Source: Sphingomonas sp. BGYR3 (GTDB lineage: Bacteria; Pseudomonadota; Alphaproteobacteria; Sphingomonadales; Sphingomonadaceae). Taken from it: a DNA stretch of 64,000 nt. The position numbers and the translations under genes are program-made. The notes beneath the pieces are model-generated. The model was not told the origin of the DNA and made no database searches. It saw only the letters and a program-made list of their open reading frames with translations. Of the stretch, positions 1 through 9,426 are shown piece by piece; positions within the stretch are counted from its first letter, which is position 1; each line of letters opens with the position of its first letter. The stretch covers positions 1,560,001-1,624,000 of the forward strand of contig NZ_JANZNT010000001.1 of NCBI RefSeq assembly GCF_025153455.1, in the 5' to 3' direction.

Positions 1-1070
1 GTGCCTATGGTCATGCGGTGCTGTGCCGGCGGATGGACTTTCGCGGTCAGGCGGCGGCCAATCTGGCGTCCGCTATTGCCGGTGCCGGTACTGCGCTGAC
101 CTGCGCCCTGTCCGGCTGGGGCATCTGGACCCTGATCGCGGCGCCGATCGCCTTGTTCGGCACCCATGCAACGATCAGCATGATCGCGGCCAATCAATGG
201 GTGCGCCCCAGCTTCCGCTTTTCCGGGTCCGGGGCGATGGCCCGTTACGGCGCGCTAATCGCGACCAGCCAATTCTTCTGGTTCCTGCAAAGCCAGGCAG
301 ATGTCGTCATTGCCGGCCGCGTGCTCGATCCGCACGCGCTGGGCATCTATACCACCAGCCTGTTCCTCACCCAGATCTTCGTCAGCAAATTCGTGCCGCC
401 GCTGAATGAGGTCGCCTTTTCCGCCTATGCCCGGATCCAGGAGGATCGCGCGGCGGTGGCCGGCGGCTTTGCCCGGTCGGTGCGGCTGATCCTGCTGATC
501 GGTGCGCCCTTCTATATGGGCCTGTTCGCGGTTGCCGATCCGCTGGTGGCGGTCATTCTGGGCGACAAATGGCTGGCGGCGGCGGACGTCATCCGAATCA
601 TCGTCTTTGCCATGCCGTTCATGACGGTGCAGGTCCTCTTCTCTCCCGCCACCGATGCCATGGGCCGCCCGGATATCAGCGTCGGCAACGGCGCACTCGC
701 CGCCCTGCTCTTTCCGGTCTGCTTCCTTGTCGGCATTCAGTTCGGGGTGGCCGGTCTGGCGGCAAGCTGGCTGGTGGCGCATCCGCTCTATCTGGCGTGG
801 TGCGCGCGCCGCTCGCTGCCGGTCATCGGCCTGTCGCCCCGCGCGCTGGCCGCCGCTGCCGCCCCGCCGATGCTCGCCGCGATCGCCATGGCCGGGATCG
901 TGACGCTGATCGACCGGATGACGATGATCGGGGACAGCGTGCCGCGCCTCATCCTGCTCGTCGCGTCGGGCGCCGCCGCCTATGCCGTCTGGCTGATGCT
1001 GTTCGCCCGGCCGACGCTGAACGATGCGATCACGCTGGTGCTCAACCGCAAGGCCCGGGCCGCTACCTGA
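1..1070 (+). CDS. Polysaccharide/lipopolysaccharide flippase (Wzx-like), 5' truncated
   Basis: The reading frame is open from the left edge (frame 3) to a TGA at 1068-1070, so the N-terminus lies outside the window; the GTG at 18 is probably internal. About 355 residues remain. They form a very hydrophobic protein with many membrane segments, a central cytoplasmic stretch rich in Arg/Glu around the motif NEVAFSAYARIQED, and paired C-terminal helices. This matches the polysaccharide_synt / MATE-like exporter family, which flips undecaprenyl-linked oligosaccharides across the inner membrane for exopolysaccharide or O-antigen assembly. An exopolysaccharide cluster probably extends to the left. 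The family call rests on hydropathy and overall resemblance, and the substrate is unknown. Confidence 0.75.
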   Translation, partial: AYGHAVLCRRMDFRGQAAANLASAIAGAGTALTCALSGWGIWTLIAAPIALFGTHATISMIAANQWVRPSFRFSGSGAMARYGALIATSQFFWFLQSQADVVIAGRVLDPHALGIYTTSLFLTQIFVSKFVPPLNEVAFSAYARIQEDRAAVAGGFARSVRLILLIGAPFYMGLFAVADPLVAVILGDKWLAAADVIRIIVFAMPFMTVQVLFSPATDAMGRPDISVGNGALAALLFPVCFLVGIQFGVAGLAASWLVAHPLYLAWCARRSLPVIGLSPRALAAAAAPPMLAAIAMAGIVTLIDRMTMIGDSVPRLILLVASGAAAYAVWLMLFARPTLNDAITLVLNRKARAAT

Positions 1071-1076
1071 CCCAGC

Positions 1077-1505
1077 TCAGGACTGCTGGATATAGCTGCG
1101 CAGGGCATCGGCCTCCTGCTCGATGCGGTCGATGCGGAATTTGACGAGGTCGCCGATCGACACAAATCCGATCAGCGCCCCGTCCTCCACCACCGGCAGG
1201 TGGCGGATTCGCCGCTGCGTCATCAGCGACAGGGCGGCGATCACCGCATCGCCCGGCGCAACCGTGATGGCGGGCGCAGTCATCAGCGCGCTGACCGGCC
1301 GGTCCAGCGCGCCTGCCCCTTCGCGTTCCAGGGCATAGATCACGTCGCGTTCGGAAAAGACGCCGGCCACCCGGTCGTCCGTCATCACCGGCACGCATCC
1401 GATGCGGCGCGTCGCCAGCAATGCCACCGCCTCGCGGACCGGGCGATCGGCGGCGATGGACACGACGTCGGCGCCCTTGGTCGATAAAATCGCGGCAATC
1501 GTCAT
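1077..1505 (-). CDS. Tandem CBS-domain protein
   Basis: This 142-residue protein consists almost entirely of two CBS repeats, at about residues 8-60 and 73-130. The motifs are typical: GCVPVMTDDRVAGVFSERDV in the first and RRIRHLPVVEDGALIGFVSI in the second. Stand-alone CBS pairs bind adenine nucleotides and sense energy state, usually by acting on a partner protein that cannot be told from the sequence. It is transcribed away from the small membrane gene at 1571, with a 65-base gap between the two starts, and ends 6 bases past the stop of the convergent flippase gene. The domain call is secure; the role is not. Confidence 0.88.
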   Translation of the reverse strand: MTIAAILSTKGADVVSIAADRPVREAVALLATRRIGCVPVMTDDRVAGVFSERDVIYALEREGAGALDRPVSALMTAPAITVAPGDAVIAALSLMTQRRIRHLPVVEDGALIGFVSIGDLVKFRIDRIEQEADALRSYIQQS

Positions 1506-1570
1506 GGCTTCCCCTCCTGCCTGTTCTTATCGGGTTGAGAATCCCATGAATCGGCCCCAATTGAAAGGGC

Positions 1571-1876
1571 ATGAGCATTCCCGACCACGGCCTCGACGAT
1601 CCGGATTACGCCGCCTTTGCGTGGGGCCGCTATCGGCGGATCATGGCATGGATGCTGGGGCTGTCCGTCGTGCTGGCGGCGGTGATGCTGGGCATCCTCT
1701 ATTGGTCGATGGGCGAATTGCCGCTGCTGATGGCGATTTTCGTCGCATTCGGCGTATTCGGCACCGTCGCGCTGACCGCGGCGCTGATGGGCCTTGTCTT
1801 CCTGTCGTCCGGCAGCGGCCATGACGCCCGTGTCGAGGACCGGGTGTCAAAGGAAGTGCTGATCGAAGACGACTGA
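1571..1876 (+). CDS. Small two-helix membrane protein, unknown function
   Basis: The protein has 101 residues. A charged N-terminus (about 20 residues) precedes two hydrophobic helices at about residues 25-46 and 50-78, followed by a soluble acidic tail ending in EDD. The ATG at 1571 is preceded by GAAAGGGC, a usable ribosome-binding site. The gene is divergent from the CBS gene and convergent with the DUF4139 pair. No family motif is recognised. The strong bias of codon third positions to G/C and the plausible membrane topology support a real gene. It may be a small inner-membrane protein of the kind often annotated only as hypothetical in sphingomonads. Confidence 0.65.
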   Translation: MSIPDHGLDDPDYAAFAWGRYRRIMAWMLGLSVVLAAVMLGILYWSMGELPLLMAIFVAFGVFGTVALTAALMGLVFLSSGSGHDARVEDRVSKEVLIEDD

Positions 1877-1883
1877 CCGTGCG

Positions 1884-3425
1884 TCAGTCCTTCGGCCCGC
1901 GCACGCGATAGGTCAGGACGGCCCGCCCGTTTGCCGGCACCGTCGGCGTCCAGATCGGCTGCCCCTCCTTCCGGCCCAGCCGGGCGGACGCGCGCGCAAT
2001 GCGCTCACCATCGTCCAGGATTATTCGCCCTTCGAACAGCACCGGCCACGGATTGGCGTTGCTGACGGTCACGCGATATTCGGACCAGTCATCGCCGTCG
2101 CCGATCTCTTCCCCCTCGGCCGTCACCTGAGTCGAATCGCCGACCGCGATCTCCACCTCCTCGCCCACCGCCTTGTCGGCCAGCGCGGATTCGCCGATCA
2201 ACAGCGGCTCGCCATCCTGCGGCTCGAACAAAGCGACCGGCCCGGCGGGCAATGGCACGCCCAGCCCCTCGCTCGCCTTGTTCATCGCCCGCAGTTCGAT
2301 GGTCACATCATCGGGATTGCCCGAAAAAATGTCCGTCGTGTGCACGACCTTCACCGGCACACCGGGCTTGTTCAGCATCCCCACCTGCTTCTGCGCATTG
2401 GCGGCCACCGTGGTCGGAAACGGCATGCGATACAGCTTCAGGTCGCCCAGTTCCTCCTGCGCTACCGCCACGGCCTTGGCACGCGCACCGGTAACGACAA
2501 TGCTGCCGATGTCTTCGGCCACCATGGCCATTGGCGCCGCCATCATCGCGGGCGGCGGCGGTGCCGGGGGTGGAGGAGGTGGCGGCGGAGGCGGTTTGGC
2601 GAAGCATTCGAAATCGAGTTCTCCGTCCGGCTCGCTCGGATAGCCCGCCTCATCCTCCCGGTTGACCTCGCCCGCAACCACAGCGGTCGTCGCACCCTCG
2701 AAACTCGTCACATCCTGACTGGCCAGCGTGACCCAGGCGAACAGTTCCGCCCGCCCCGCCCGCGTCTGATCCAGCGTCACGACATAATTGGCCTGCCAGT
2801 CGAATCCCCAGGCAAGGTAGCTCAGCTTCAGCCGCACCTGCCCGCCCTGCGGCGCGTTGGTTTCCACCGACAGGGTCGGCCGCGCCGACAATCCGGCAGG
2901 CAGCGAATCATAGACCAGCGCGTCATCCAGCGGCCCGCACGTCACCGCCTCGAACCCCTTTGCCGTCTGCAGGATGGCCGCGCCATCGGGGCTGGACCGG
3001 ATGATCGCACGCTCCTCGCTCACCTGGCCATTGGCGCGGTTGGTCCGCCGCAGCGTCACCGGCCGGCCATAGGCGCGGTCGAACAGGCTGCGCGGCGACA
3101 GCAGATCGGCATCCAGGTTCTTCTCGGTCACCCCGGAAGGCAGGCCGGTCACCAGCGCGCTTTCGGGCAGCATCCCGCTCGCCACCCCTTCGAACCGGAT
3201 CACCGCCCGGCCCGCGGGCACATTCACCACCCGCTCCTCGGTAATCAGCGCATATCCTTGCAGCCAGTCGCGATCGATCGCCTCATCCGCATCCCGGTCC
3301 GGCGCGCGATAGATGGTGACCGCAACCGTATCCGGCCGCTCCGATGTCACCACCGTCTGCGCAGCAGCGGGCAGGGCCGCCCATGAAACGGCCAGCGCCG
3401 TCAGCAAGGCAAGGAACAGGCGCAT
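1884..3425 (-). CDS. Secreted DUF4139-domain protein (downstream paralog)
   Basis: This 513-residue protein starts with a clear signal peptide (cleavage near AALPAAAQ, residues 16-23). An N-terminal beta-rich part contains LSYLAWGFDWQANYV, which corresponds to the LAYLTGGLSWKADYV segment of its neighbour, and a C-terminal DUF4139 domain ends in an immunoglobulin-like strand pattern. A run of prolines and alanines (about residues 277-292) links the halves. It is followed by DIGSIVVTGARAKA, which resembles the start of a TonB-dependent receptor plug. The gene lies 12 bases after the similar DUF4139 gene at 3438, so the pair is probably one transcript from a local duplication. The biochemical role is unknown; an envelope location is inferred from the signal peptide. 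Confidence 0.82.
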   Translation of the reverse strand: MRLFLALLTALAVSWAALPAAAQTVVTSERPDTVAVTIYRAPDRDADEAIDRDWLQGYALITEERVVNVPAGRAVIRFEGVASGMLPESALVTGLPSGVTEKNLDADLLSPRSLFDRAYGRPVTLRRTNRANGQVSEERAIIRSSPDGAAILQTAKGFEAVTCGPLDDALVYDSLPAGLSARPTLSVETNAPQGGQVRLKLSYLAWGFDWQANYVVTLDQTRAGRAELFAWVTLASQDVTSFEGATTAVVAGEVNREDEAGYPSEPDGELDFECFAKPPPPPPPPPPAPPPPAMMAAPMAMVAEDIGSIVVTGARAKAVAVAQEELGDLKLYRMPFPTTVAANAQKQVGMLNKPGVPVKVVHTTDIFSGNPDDVTIELRAMNKASEGLGVPLPAGPVALFEPQDGEPLLIGESALADKAVGEEVEIAVGDSTQVTAEGEEIGDGDDWSEYRVTVSNANPWPVLFEGRIILDDGERIARASARLGRKEGQPIWTPTVPANGRAVLTYRVRGPKD

Positions 3426-3437
3426 CGCCCGGCCGGA

Positions 3438-4916
3438 TCAATAACGCGTGTCGAACGTGACAGTCAGCACCGTCTCGCCATTGGCGGGCACCGGCACCAT
3501 CCATGCCCGCTCGTCCAGCGACCGCTGCTCGCCCCTGATGCTCTCGCTCGGCACGCGGGTGTCGGCATAATAACCGCCAAGGCCGGATTGAACGACCTCC
3601 ACCGTCACCGGCGCGGGCCGCGCATTGGTGACGACGTATCGCATGGTCGTGCGCCACAGATCGACCGTCCGGTCGACGGTCACGATCCGCTCGCCATCCT
3701 TGCTGTCGTTGATGCGGAACCGTGCGGTCCGCTCCCATTCGTCGGTCGTGATCTTCTCGCGTTTCTCGACGATCGGCTGCACCTTCACGTCGAATGCCTC
3801 GCCGGTCTTCATCGCGATACGGCTGCCCATCGGCAGGTGCCCGATCTGATTCTCGCCGATGAACTGGGGCGCGCCCTTGGCATCGCGCATATAGACGCGG
3901 ATCGTGCCGGCGGGCAGCGCATCGCCCAGCCCGCCCCCGCCACTCATCGAAGAAAAGCGCAAGATGGTGTCAGCGCTGACCGGATCGTCCTGTCGCCCCA
4001 GCCAGTCATTGCGGAACAGATAGCCCTTGCTGGCATCCGCACCCGATACGTCGAGGAAGCTCACCTGCTTCTGCTGCGCATTGGCGATCGTCGTGCGCCC
4101 GGCAATCGGATAAAGGTAGAAATCGCCCAGCCGTTCGCGGTCGGCACTCTGGGTTCCGGGTTGATTGCCGGGCACCTGGCGCGGACGCGGGGGCTGGTAA
4201 CCGCCCCGCGGATTGCCGCCCTGCCCCACCGCACCCGCGACCAACAGGGTACGCGCGTTGGAATAGGTGGTGCCGCTGTTGTTGGCCAGCGTGATCCAGC
4301 CCTGCACATCGATCTTGCCCGCGCCCTCATCGAACAGCGCGACATAATCCGCCTTCCACGACAGGCCGCCGGTCAGATAGGCGAGCGTCGCGGGCCGCGC
4401 CCCCGCCCGTTCGGCATTCAGCGTCACGGACAGGGTCGGCCGCGCGCGCAGATTGGGCGGCAGGCTGGGAAAGATCAGGCGACGGCCAAATTCGGGCAGC
4501 ACCTCGATCCGCCCGCCGGAGCGGATGATCGTCCCGCCATTATTGGCCAGCACCTCGACAGTATCCGACGTCTCGACGCCGCTTGCCGGGTTCTGCTTCA
4601 CCACGGTGATCGTCCGCCCCACCGACTTGTCGAGCAGCTTGTCCGGCGTCAGCAGGTCGTAATCGAAATTCTGTTCGACAATGGTCGCGCCATCGACGCC
4701 CAGCGTCACCGTTTCCGGCCGGATCTGCGCCGACACGTCGGGAAACTCCTGACGATTGACCCCGTTCGACAGGGTCAGCTGCCGCCGGTCCTGAACCAGC
4801 GCGATATTGTTGTTATAGATGGTGATGGAAACATCGCCCTGCGCCGTGGGTGGTTCGGTCTGCGCCATTGCCGCGCCGGGCACCATCGCCAGTGCCGCCA
4901 CACCCAGAATACGCAT
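3438..4916 (-). CDS. Secreted DUF4139-domain protein (upstream paralog)
   Basis: The protein has 492 residues with an N-terminal signal peptide ending near AMAQ (residues 16-19). It shares with its downstream neighbour the order of motifs: DVSITIYNNNIALVQDRR, then RPTLSVTLNAERAG, LAYLTGGLSWKADYVALFDE, and a C-terminal half with repeated beta strands. This is the DUF4139 architecture. It lacks the poly-proline linker of the neighbour but has a Pro/Arg/Gly-rich stretch at about residues 240-258. The two genes form a likely operon (12-base gap) read towards the window start. Function is unknown; family membership is supported by the duplicated motif order. Confidence 0.82.
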   Translation of the reverse strand: MRILGVAALAMVPGAAMAQTEPPTAQGDVSITIYNNNIALVQDRRQLTLSNGVNRQEFPDVSAQIRPETVTLGVDGATIVEQNFDYDLLTPDKLLDKSVGRTITVVKQNPASGVETSDTVEVLANNGGTIIRSGGRIEVLPEFGRRLIFPSLPPNLRARPTLSVTLNAERAGARPATLAYLTGGLSWKADYVALFDEGAGKIDVQGWITLANNSGTTYSNARTLLVAGAVGQGGNPRGGYQPPRPRQVPGNQPGTQSADRERLGDFYLYPIAGRTTIANAQQKQVSFLDVSGADASKGYLFRNDWLGRQDDPVSADTILRFSSMSGGGGLGDALPAGTIRVYMRDAKGAPQFIGENQIGHLPMGSRIAMKTGEAFDVKVQPIVEKREKITTDEWERTARFRINDSKDGERIVTVDRTVDLWRTTMRYVVTNARPAPVTVEVVQSGLGGYYADTRVPSESIRGEQRSLDERAWMVPVPANGETVLTVTFDTRY

Positions 4917-5013
4917 CGACTCTCTCCCTGCCCGATGGCTTCGGGGGAGGAGCCTAATCGATTGCCGGACAAGCGAAAGCGAAAAGCGCGATGCCCGCTG
5001 CGCGATCCCGAAT

Positions 5014-5048
5014 ACAGAAAAAGGCCCCGGCGATGACCGGAGCCTTTT
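5014..5048 (-). terminator. Rho-independent terminator after the DUF4167 gene
   Basis: An inverted repeat with arms AAAAGGC/CCGG and CCGG/GCCTTTT surrounds the loop CGATGA at about 5019-5047. Read on the minus strand the stem is followed by TTTTTCTG. It lies just past the stop of the DUF4167 gene (5077). The A/T flanks on both sides make it potentially bidirectional. Confidence 0.75.
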
Positions 5049-5076
5049 GCTGTTGTCTCATTCGGACGTCCGCCGA

Positions 5077-5820
5077 TCAGGCGGCGTTGACGCTTTCATC
5101 GCCCGCCTCTGCACGCGGCTTGCGACCCCGGCGGCGCGGCTTTGCCTCGCCCTCGTCGCCGGCCTCGGCCGTATCGACGACGCCGATCGACGGCGGCAGC
5201 ACAGCTGCATCCAGCGCGGCAGGCGCCTCGGCTTCCTCGGCCGCTTCGTTGCGGGGACGACGGCCACGACGGCGCGCGCCGCGATCCTCACCCTCGGCGG
5301 CATTGTCCGCGTCGGCAGCATCGACCGGGCGGTCGGGCCGGGCATAGCCATTCCGGCCATCCTCGCGCGGCTGACCGTCGTCACGCGGGCGGCGATCCTC
5401 GCGGGGCCCGCGCGCCTCACGCTGCGGACGATCCTCGCGCGGCTGGCGCTCGTCGCGGCGCTGCGGCCGGGCTTCCGCCTCGGTTTCGGCCTCGTCGCCG
5501 TCCAGCTCGAAACCGTCCTCGTCGCCATCCTCGTCCTGCGCATCGCCCTGCTGGCGACGGTTCTGCTCCTCGAACCGCGAACGGTTTTCGTTGAGCACGC
5601 GGAAATAATGGTCGGCGAACTGAAGGTAATATTCAGTGTTCACCCGGTCGCCCTGCATCTGCGCATCGCGTGCCAGGTTCTTGTATTTTTCGAGAAGCTG
5701 GGCCGCGTTGCCGCGTGCCCGGTTGTCGATCCGGCTGCCATTGCCCTGATTCGCGCCGCCGCCATTCGGGCGCTGGCCACCACGACCGCGACGGCGGCCG
5801 GCCTGACGATTGTTCATCAA
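5077..5820 (-). CDS. DUF4167 protein, Arg/Asp-rich low-complexity tail
   Basis: The protein has 247 residues. The N-terminus is RG/RGG-like (NNRQAGRRRGRGGQRPNGGG). It is followed by the DUF4167 core at about residues 27-75, containing NAAQLLEKYKNLARDAQMQG and YYLQFADHYFRVL. The rest is strongly charged low-complexity sequence with repeated R-E-D and P-R-E-D units, then a basic tail with PRRRGRKPR. DUF4167 genes are typical of alphaproteobacteria and commonly sit next to prmC-prfA, as here. The RGG-like head and basic tail suggest nucleic-acid binding, but this is inference. It has its own upstream gap (5821-6069) and its own terminator, so it may be transcribed separately from prmC. Confidence 0.88.
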   Translation of the reverse strand: MMNNRQAGRRRGRGGQRPNGGGANQGNGSRIDNRARGNAAQLLEKYKNLARDAQMQGDRVNTEYYLQFADHYFRVLNENRSRFEEQNRRQQGDAQDEDGDEDGFELDGDEAETEAEARPQRRDERQPREDRPQREARGPREDRRPRDDGQPREDGRNGYARPDRPVDAADADNAAEGEDRGARRRGRRPRNEAAEEAEAPAALDAAVLPPSIGVVDTAEAGDEGEAKPRRRGRKPRAEAGDESVNAA

Positions 5821-6069
5821 GATAGTTCGGTCCTGTTTAAAATGTCCGCCGATCCAAACCCGATCCCGGAGAGGTCATAAACCCCGCTGCCGCGCGCCGT
5901 GGGTACGCCGCGTGTGCCGCGCGCCATGGCTACCGGACAAAAGCAGCTTCCATGACTGGAATGGGCAACGCCCTGATTTCAACAGCTTGGCTGAAAAGGC
6001 TTTCCCCGGCGCCGGTGTTAGCCGGTCCCATCCCATTCTCCAAGCGAAATATGTCTTTATGCGCCTATT

Positions 6070-6885
6070 TCAATTGCCGATGATTGCGCGCGGCCGCCCG
6101 GCCAGATCGCGCCGCATCGCCGGGGTCATCCCGGCATCGCGGATCATCGCCGCCACGGCATCGCCCTGTGTCCACCCGATCTCCAGCACCGCCGCACCGC
6201 CGGGTGCCAGCAGCCGGGGAAGGTCGGGAATGATCCGGCGATACTCGTCTAGCCCGTCTGTCCCCGCGAACAGCGCGCCTGCCGGTTCGTGCGCCCGCAC
6301 CTCCGCCCCGATCGCCTCGCCCGTGCCGATATAGGGGGGGTTGCACAGGATCAGGTCGAACGCCCCCTCGATCCCGTCGGTCCAGCTGCCCAGCCGCCAC
6401 GCCGCGCGATCCGGCGCGATCCGCGCGCCATTGGCCCGCGCAAACGCCAGCGCCGCTTCGCTCGCATCGACACCGATGCCCGTCGCCTCCGGCCATTCGG
6501 CCAGCGCGGCCAGCAACAGCGTGCCCGGCCCCGTGCCCAGGTCCAGGATATGGCGCGGCCCCGGCCCGCCGGAAAACCACTCGACCGCCGCCTCGATCAA
6601 TGTCTCGCTATCGGGACGGGGGATCAGCACGCCCGGCCCCACGGCCAGCGTGATGGTCCAGAAATCCCGCGTGCCGGTGATATAGGCAACTGGCTCCAGC
6701 GCCATGCGCCGCTCGATCAGCGCGCCGAACGCATCGGGCGCTGCCTCGTCCAGATGCCGCAGCATCACGTCCGACCTGGAAACGCCCAGCGCGTGCGCCA
6801 TCAGCAATTCGGCATCCAGCCGCGCCGTGTCGCTGATCGCCCCCAGCCGCGCCGTCGCGGCGGCCAGCGCCGCGCGAACGGTCAC
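6070..6885 (-). CDS. prmC: Release factor glutamine methyltransferase PrmC
   Basis: PrmC uses S-adenosylmethionine to methylate the glutamine of the GGQ motif in peptide-chain release factors. The 271-residue product has the usual length. It shows the SAM-binding motif [12 protein letters not shown] (about residues 116-127) and the catalytic NPPY motif in [10 protein letters not shown] (about 181-184) that grips the glutamine side chain. An N-terminal helical domain of about 80 residues precedes the methyltransferase fold. The start overlaps the end of prfA by 4 bases (6882-6885), so the enzyme is translationally coupled to its own substrate. It is the last gene of hisS-prfA-prmC. Confidence 0.96.
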   Translation of the reverse strand: MTVRAALAAATARLGAISDTARLDAELLMAHALGVSRSDVMLRHLDEAAPDAFGALIERRMALEPVAYITGTRDFWTITLAVGPGVLIPRPDSETLIEAAVEWFSGGPGPRHILDLGTGPGTLLLAALAEWPEATGIGVDASEAALAFARANGARIAPDRAAWRLGSWTDGIEGAFDLILCNPPYIGTGEAIGAEVRAHEPAGALFAGTDGLDEYRRIIPDLPRLLAPGGAAVLEIGWTQGDAVAAMIRDAGMTPAMRRDLAGRPRAIIGN

Positions 6886-7958
6886 TCCCGGTCCAGCTGC
6901 GCCAGCCGGTCCGCCTGATCCGCCGCGATCAGCGCGCCGACCAGCTCGTCCATCTCGCCCTCCAGAATTTCGGGCAGGCGGTGCAACGTCAGGTTGATCC
7001 GATGATCGGTCACGCGCCCTTGCGGGAAATTATAGGTGCGGATCCGCTCCGACCGGTCGCCCGATCCGACCATCGACTTGCGCGTGCCCGCCCGCTCGCT
7101 GGCCAGCCGCTCGCGCTCCGCCTCGTACAGGCGCGTGCGCAGCACCTGCATCGCCTTGGCCTTGTTCTTGTGCTGCGATCGCTCGTCCTGCTGGATGACG
7201 ACCAGGCCCGTGGGAATGTGGGTCAGCCGGACCGCGCTGTCCGTCGTATTGACGTGCTGGCCGCCCGCGCCGGACGCACGATAAATGTCGATGCGCAGAT
7301 CCTTGTCCTCGATCTGCACGTCCACTTCCTGCGCCTCGGGCAGCACCGCGACCGTCGCTGCGCTGGTATGGATGCGCCCGCCGCTTTCGGTGGTCGGCAC
7401 GCGCTGCACCCGGTGGACGCCGCTTTCGAACTTCAGCCGGGCGAACACGCCCTGCCCCGCCACGCTGGCGACGACTTCCTTGTATCCGCCCGCCTCGGAC
7501 GGGCTGGCAGAGATCATCTCGACCCGCCAGCCGTGATTGGCGGCATAGCGTTCGTACATCCGCATCAGGTCGCCGGCGAACAAAGCCGCCTCGTCCCCGC
7601 CGGTGCCCGCCCGGATTTCCAGCATCGCCGCCCGCTCATCGGCGACATCGCGCGGCAACAGGGACAGGGCCAGCCGATGCTCCGCCCCCTCCAGTGCCTG
7701 CCTGTTGGCGCGCAGTTCCTCCGCCGCCATCGCGCGCAGTTCCTCGTCGCCGTCTTGCGTCATATGCGCCAGCGATTCCGCCTCCTGACGCAGGCGGCGC
7801 ACCTCGGCGGCGGCATTGGCCACCGGCTCCAGCTCGGCATATTCCTTGGACACCGCAACGAACCGCTCGCCGGGCAGATCGCCCGTCGCCATCATCGCGG
7901 CAAGCTCATCCCGCCGCGCCTCAATCGCGCGAATGCGGTCCGCGGGGATGCGGGTCAT
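6882..7958 (-). CDS. prfA: Peptide chain release factor 1
   Basis: RF1 recognises UAA and UAG stop codons and triggers peptide release. At 358 residues it is full length. The GGQ motif lies in [21 protein letters not shown] (about residues 226-246), and the stop-codon-reading Pro-x-Thr tripeptide is in [18 protein letters not shown]. The C-terminal [14 protein letters not shown] region and [13 protein letters not shown] end are typical of RF1. It overlaps hisS upstream by 4 bases (7955-7958) and prmC downstream by 4 bases. This arrangement makes one tightly coupled translation operon. Confidence 0.97.
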   Translation of the reverse strand: MTRIPADRIRAIEARRDELAAMMATGDLPGERFVAVSKEYAELEPVANAAAEVRRLRQEAESLAHMTQDGDEELRAMAAEELRANRQALEGAEHRLALSLLPRDVADERAAMLEIRAGTGGDEAALFAGDLMRMYERYAANHGWRVEMISASPSEAGGYKEVVASVAGQGVFARLKFESGVHRVQRVPTTESGGRIHTSAATVAVLPEAQEVDVQIEDKDLRIDIYRASGAGGQHVNTTDSAVRLTHIPTGLVVIQQDERSQHKNKAKAMQVLRTRLYEAERERLASERAGTRKSMVGSGDRSERIRTYNFPQGRVTDHRINLTLHRLPEILEGEMDELVGALIAADQADRLAQLDRE

Positions 7959-9226
7959 GCTTGATCCGATGTCACGTGCATAGCGGCATAGGGATCGCCG
8001 ATGTCAGCTAGCAATCGAAGCCACCATTCACGCGAATAGCGATCGTGATCGACAACCGTCATATGCAACTGATCGCCTGGCCTGACATAGATTATGCCGG
8101 TCGCCTTTGCTTTTCGAGCAGCTTCCGCCTGCTTTTTGCTGCCGTTTCGGTAACTCTGATAAACGGAATAACCGCAGTTCCGGAGTAACGCAGCCAGGCG
8201 CTTTGCTTCGGGCTCCAGTTCTGGACTGTCAGAAATGACAGCCACATCGACCCGCTCCACGGCAGGCTCAGCGATCAGCATCGCCAGCCGCTCGACCCCA
8301 GCGGCCCAGCCAACGCCCGGCGTGGGGTTGCCGCCCAGGCTTTCGATCAGGCCGTCATAGCGCCCGCCGGCCAGCACGGTGCCCTGTGCCCCCAGCCGGT
8401 CGGTGACAAATTCGAACGCGGTATGCCGGTAATAATCGAGGCCCCGCACCAGCCGCGCATTGCGCGTCCACGCCACCCCCGCCGCGTCCAGCCCGCCCGT
8501 CACCGCGCCAAAGAAATCGGCCGCCTCCGCCGTCAGGAATTGGTCGATATCCGGCGCGCTATCGGCAATCGGCCGATCGCGCGGATCCTTCGAATCCAGA
8601 ATGCGCAGCGGGTTCTTGTCCAGCCGCGCCAGACTGTCCTCGGACAGCTCGGCGCGATGGCTCTGGAAATGCTCGACCAGCGCCGCCCGCCAAGCATCGC
8701 GCGTCGCCGCATCGCCCAGCGTGTTGAGCTGCAGCGTCACGCCGTCGCTGATCCCTAGTTCGCGCAGCAACTGGTCCGCGAACGCCAGCAATTCCACATC
8801 CGCCATCGGCTCGGCCGCGCCGATCACCTCGGCATCGATCTGATGGAACTGGCGAAACCGACCCTTTTGCGGGCGCTCATAGCGGAACACCGGCCCGCTA
8901 GTGGCCAGCTTCAGCGGCGCATATTGCTGCCACCCTTCGGTCAGGAATGCGCGCGCTATCCCGGCCGTGAATTCGGGCCGCAGCGTGATCGAATCCCCGC
9001 CACGATCCTCGAACGTGTACATCTCCTTCGACACCACGTCCGTCGTCTCGCCCAGCGACCGGGCAAAGACCGCCGTGCTCTCGAACACGGGAATATCGAC
9101 CCGCTGGAAACAATACAGCCGGCGCACGCGATCGAACGCATCGAGCACCGCGGCAAACCGCCGCTGCTCCTCGCCGAAAATATCCTGGGTGCCGCGTATC
9201 CGCTGCGGGGTCTGAATCTTGGCCAT
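7955..9226 (-). CDS. hisS: Histidyl-tRNA synthetase
   Basis: This class II synthetase charges tRNA-His. The 423 residues include motif 2 ([18 protein letters not shown], about residues 117-134), the histidine-binding signature [13 protein letters not shown], motif 3 ([14 protein letters not shown]...[14 protein letters not shown]) and a C-terminal anticodon-binding domain. The last 30 residues diverge from the core family. The segment at about 7965-8260 looks less GC-rich than the gene body, so the C-terminal domain may evolve faster. The ATG at 9226 gives an N-terminus [20 protein letters not shown], normal for the family. It is first in the hisS-prfA-prmC operon. Confidence 0.96.
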   Translation of the reverse strand: MAKIQTPQRIRGTQDIFGEEQRRFAAVLDAFDRVRRLYCFQRVDIPVFESTAVFARSLGETTDVVSKEMYTFEDRGGDSITLRPEFTAGIARAFLTEGWQQYAPLKLATSGPVFRYERPQKGRFRQFHQIDAEVIGAAEPMADVELLAFADQLLRELGISDGVTLQLNTLGDAATRDAWRAALVEHFQSHRAELSEDSLARLDKNPLRILDSKDPRDRPIADSAPDIDQFLTAEAADFFGAVTGGLDAAGVAWTRNARLVRGLDYYRHTAFEFVTDRLGAQGTVLAGGRYDGLIESLGGNPTPGVGWAAGVERLAMLIAEPAVERVDVAVISDSPELEPEAKRLAALLRNCGYSVYQSYRNGSKKQAEAARKAKATGIIYVRPGDQLHMTVVDHDRYSREWWLRLLADIGDPYAAMHVTSDQA

Positions 9227-9344
9227 GGCTGGCGGCTATCTAGAAGGGCAGCACCGCAAATGCCAGTAGGCGCAGCGCGATCGCCACATCGGCTTGCCTA
9301 GCCCGCCCGCGCCCGCTAGATAGCGCGCCTGCCCCATGGGCCGG

Positions 9345-9418
9345 GCGGGTATAGCACAATGGTAGTGCAGCAGCCTTCCAAGCTGAATACACGGGTTCGA
9401 TTCCCGTTACCCGCTCCA
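9345..9418 (+). tRNA. tRNA-Gly (anticodon UCC)
   Basis: The sequence folds as a complete cloverleaf. The acceptor stem is GCGGGTA (9345-9351) paired with TACCCGC (9408-9414). The D-loop contains the A-ATGGTAG pattern, the anticodon loop CTTCCAA contains TCC, and the T-arm is CGGGTTCGATTCCCG. Discriminator T (9415) and an encoded CCA (9416-9418) follow. It reads GGA and, by wobble, GGG glycine codons. It lies between convergent genes: the hisS start is on its left and the DNA ligase stop is 9 bases to the right on the opposite strand. Confidence 0.97.
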
Positions 9419-9426
9419 CTCCGCCC

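Noticed and set aside
2340-3386. Long open frame on the plus strand opposite the first DUF4139 gene
   Set aside because: It is the mirror of a real minus-strand gene in high-GC DNA; the product is His/Arg/Gly-rich without any domain and lacks a ribosome-binding site.
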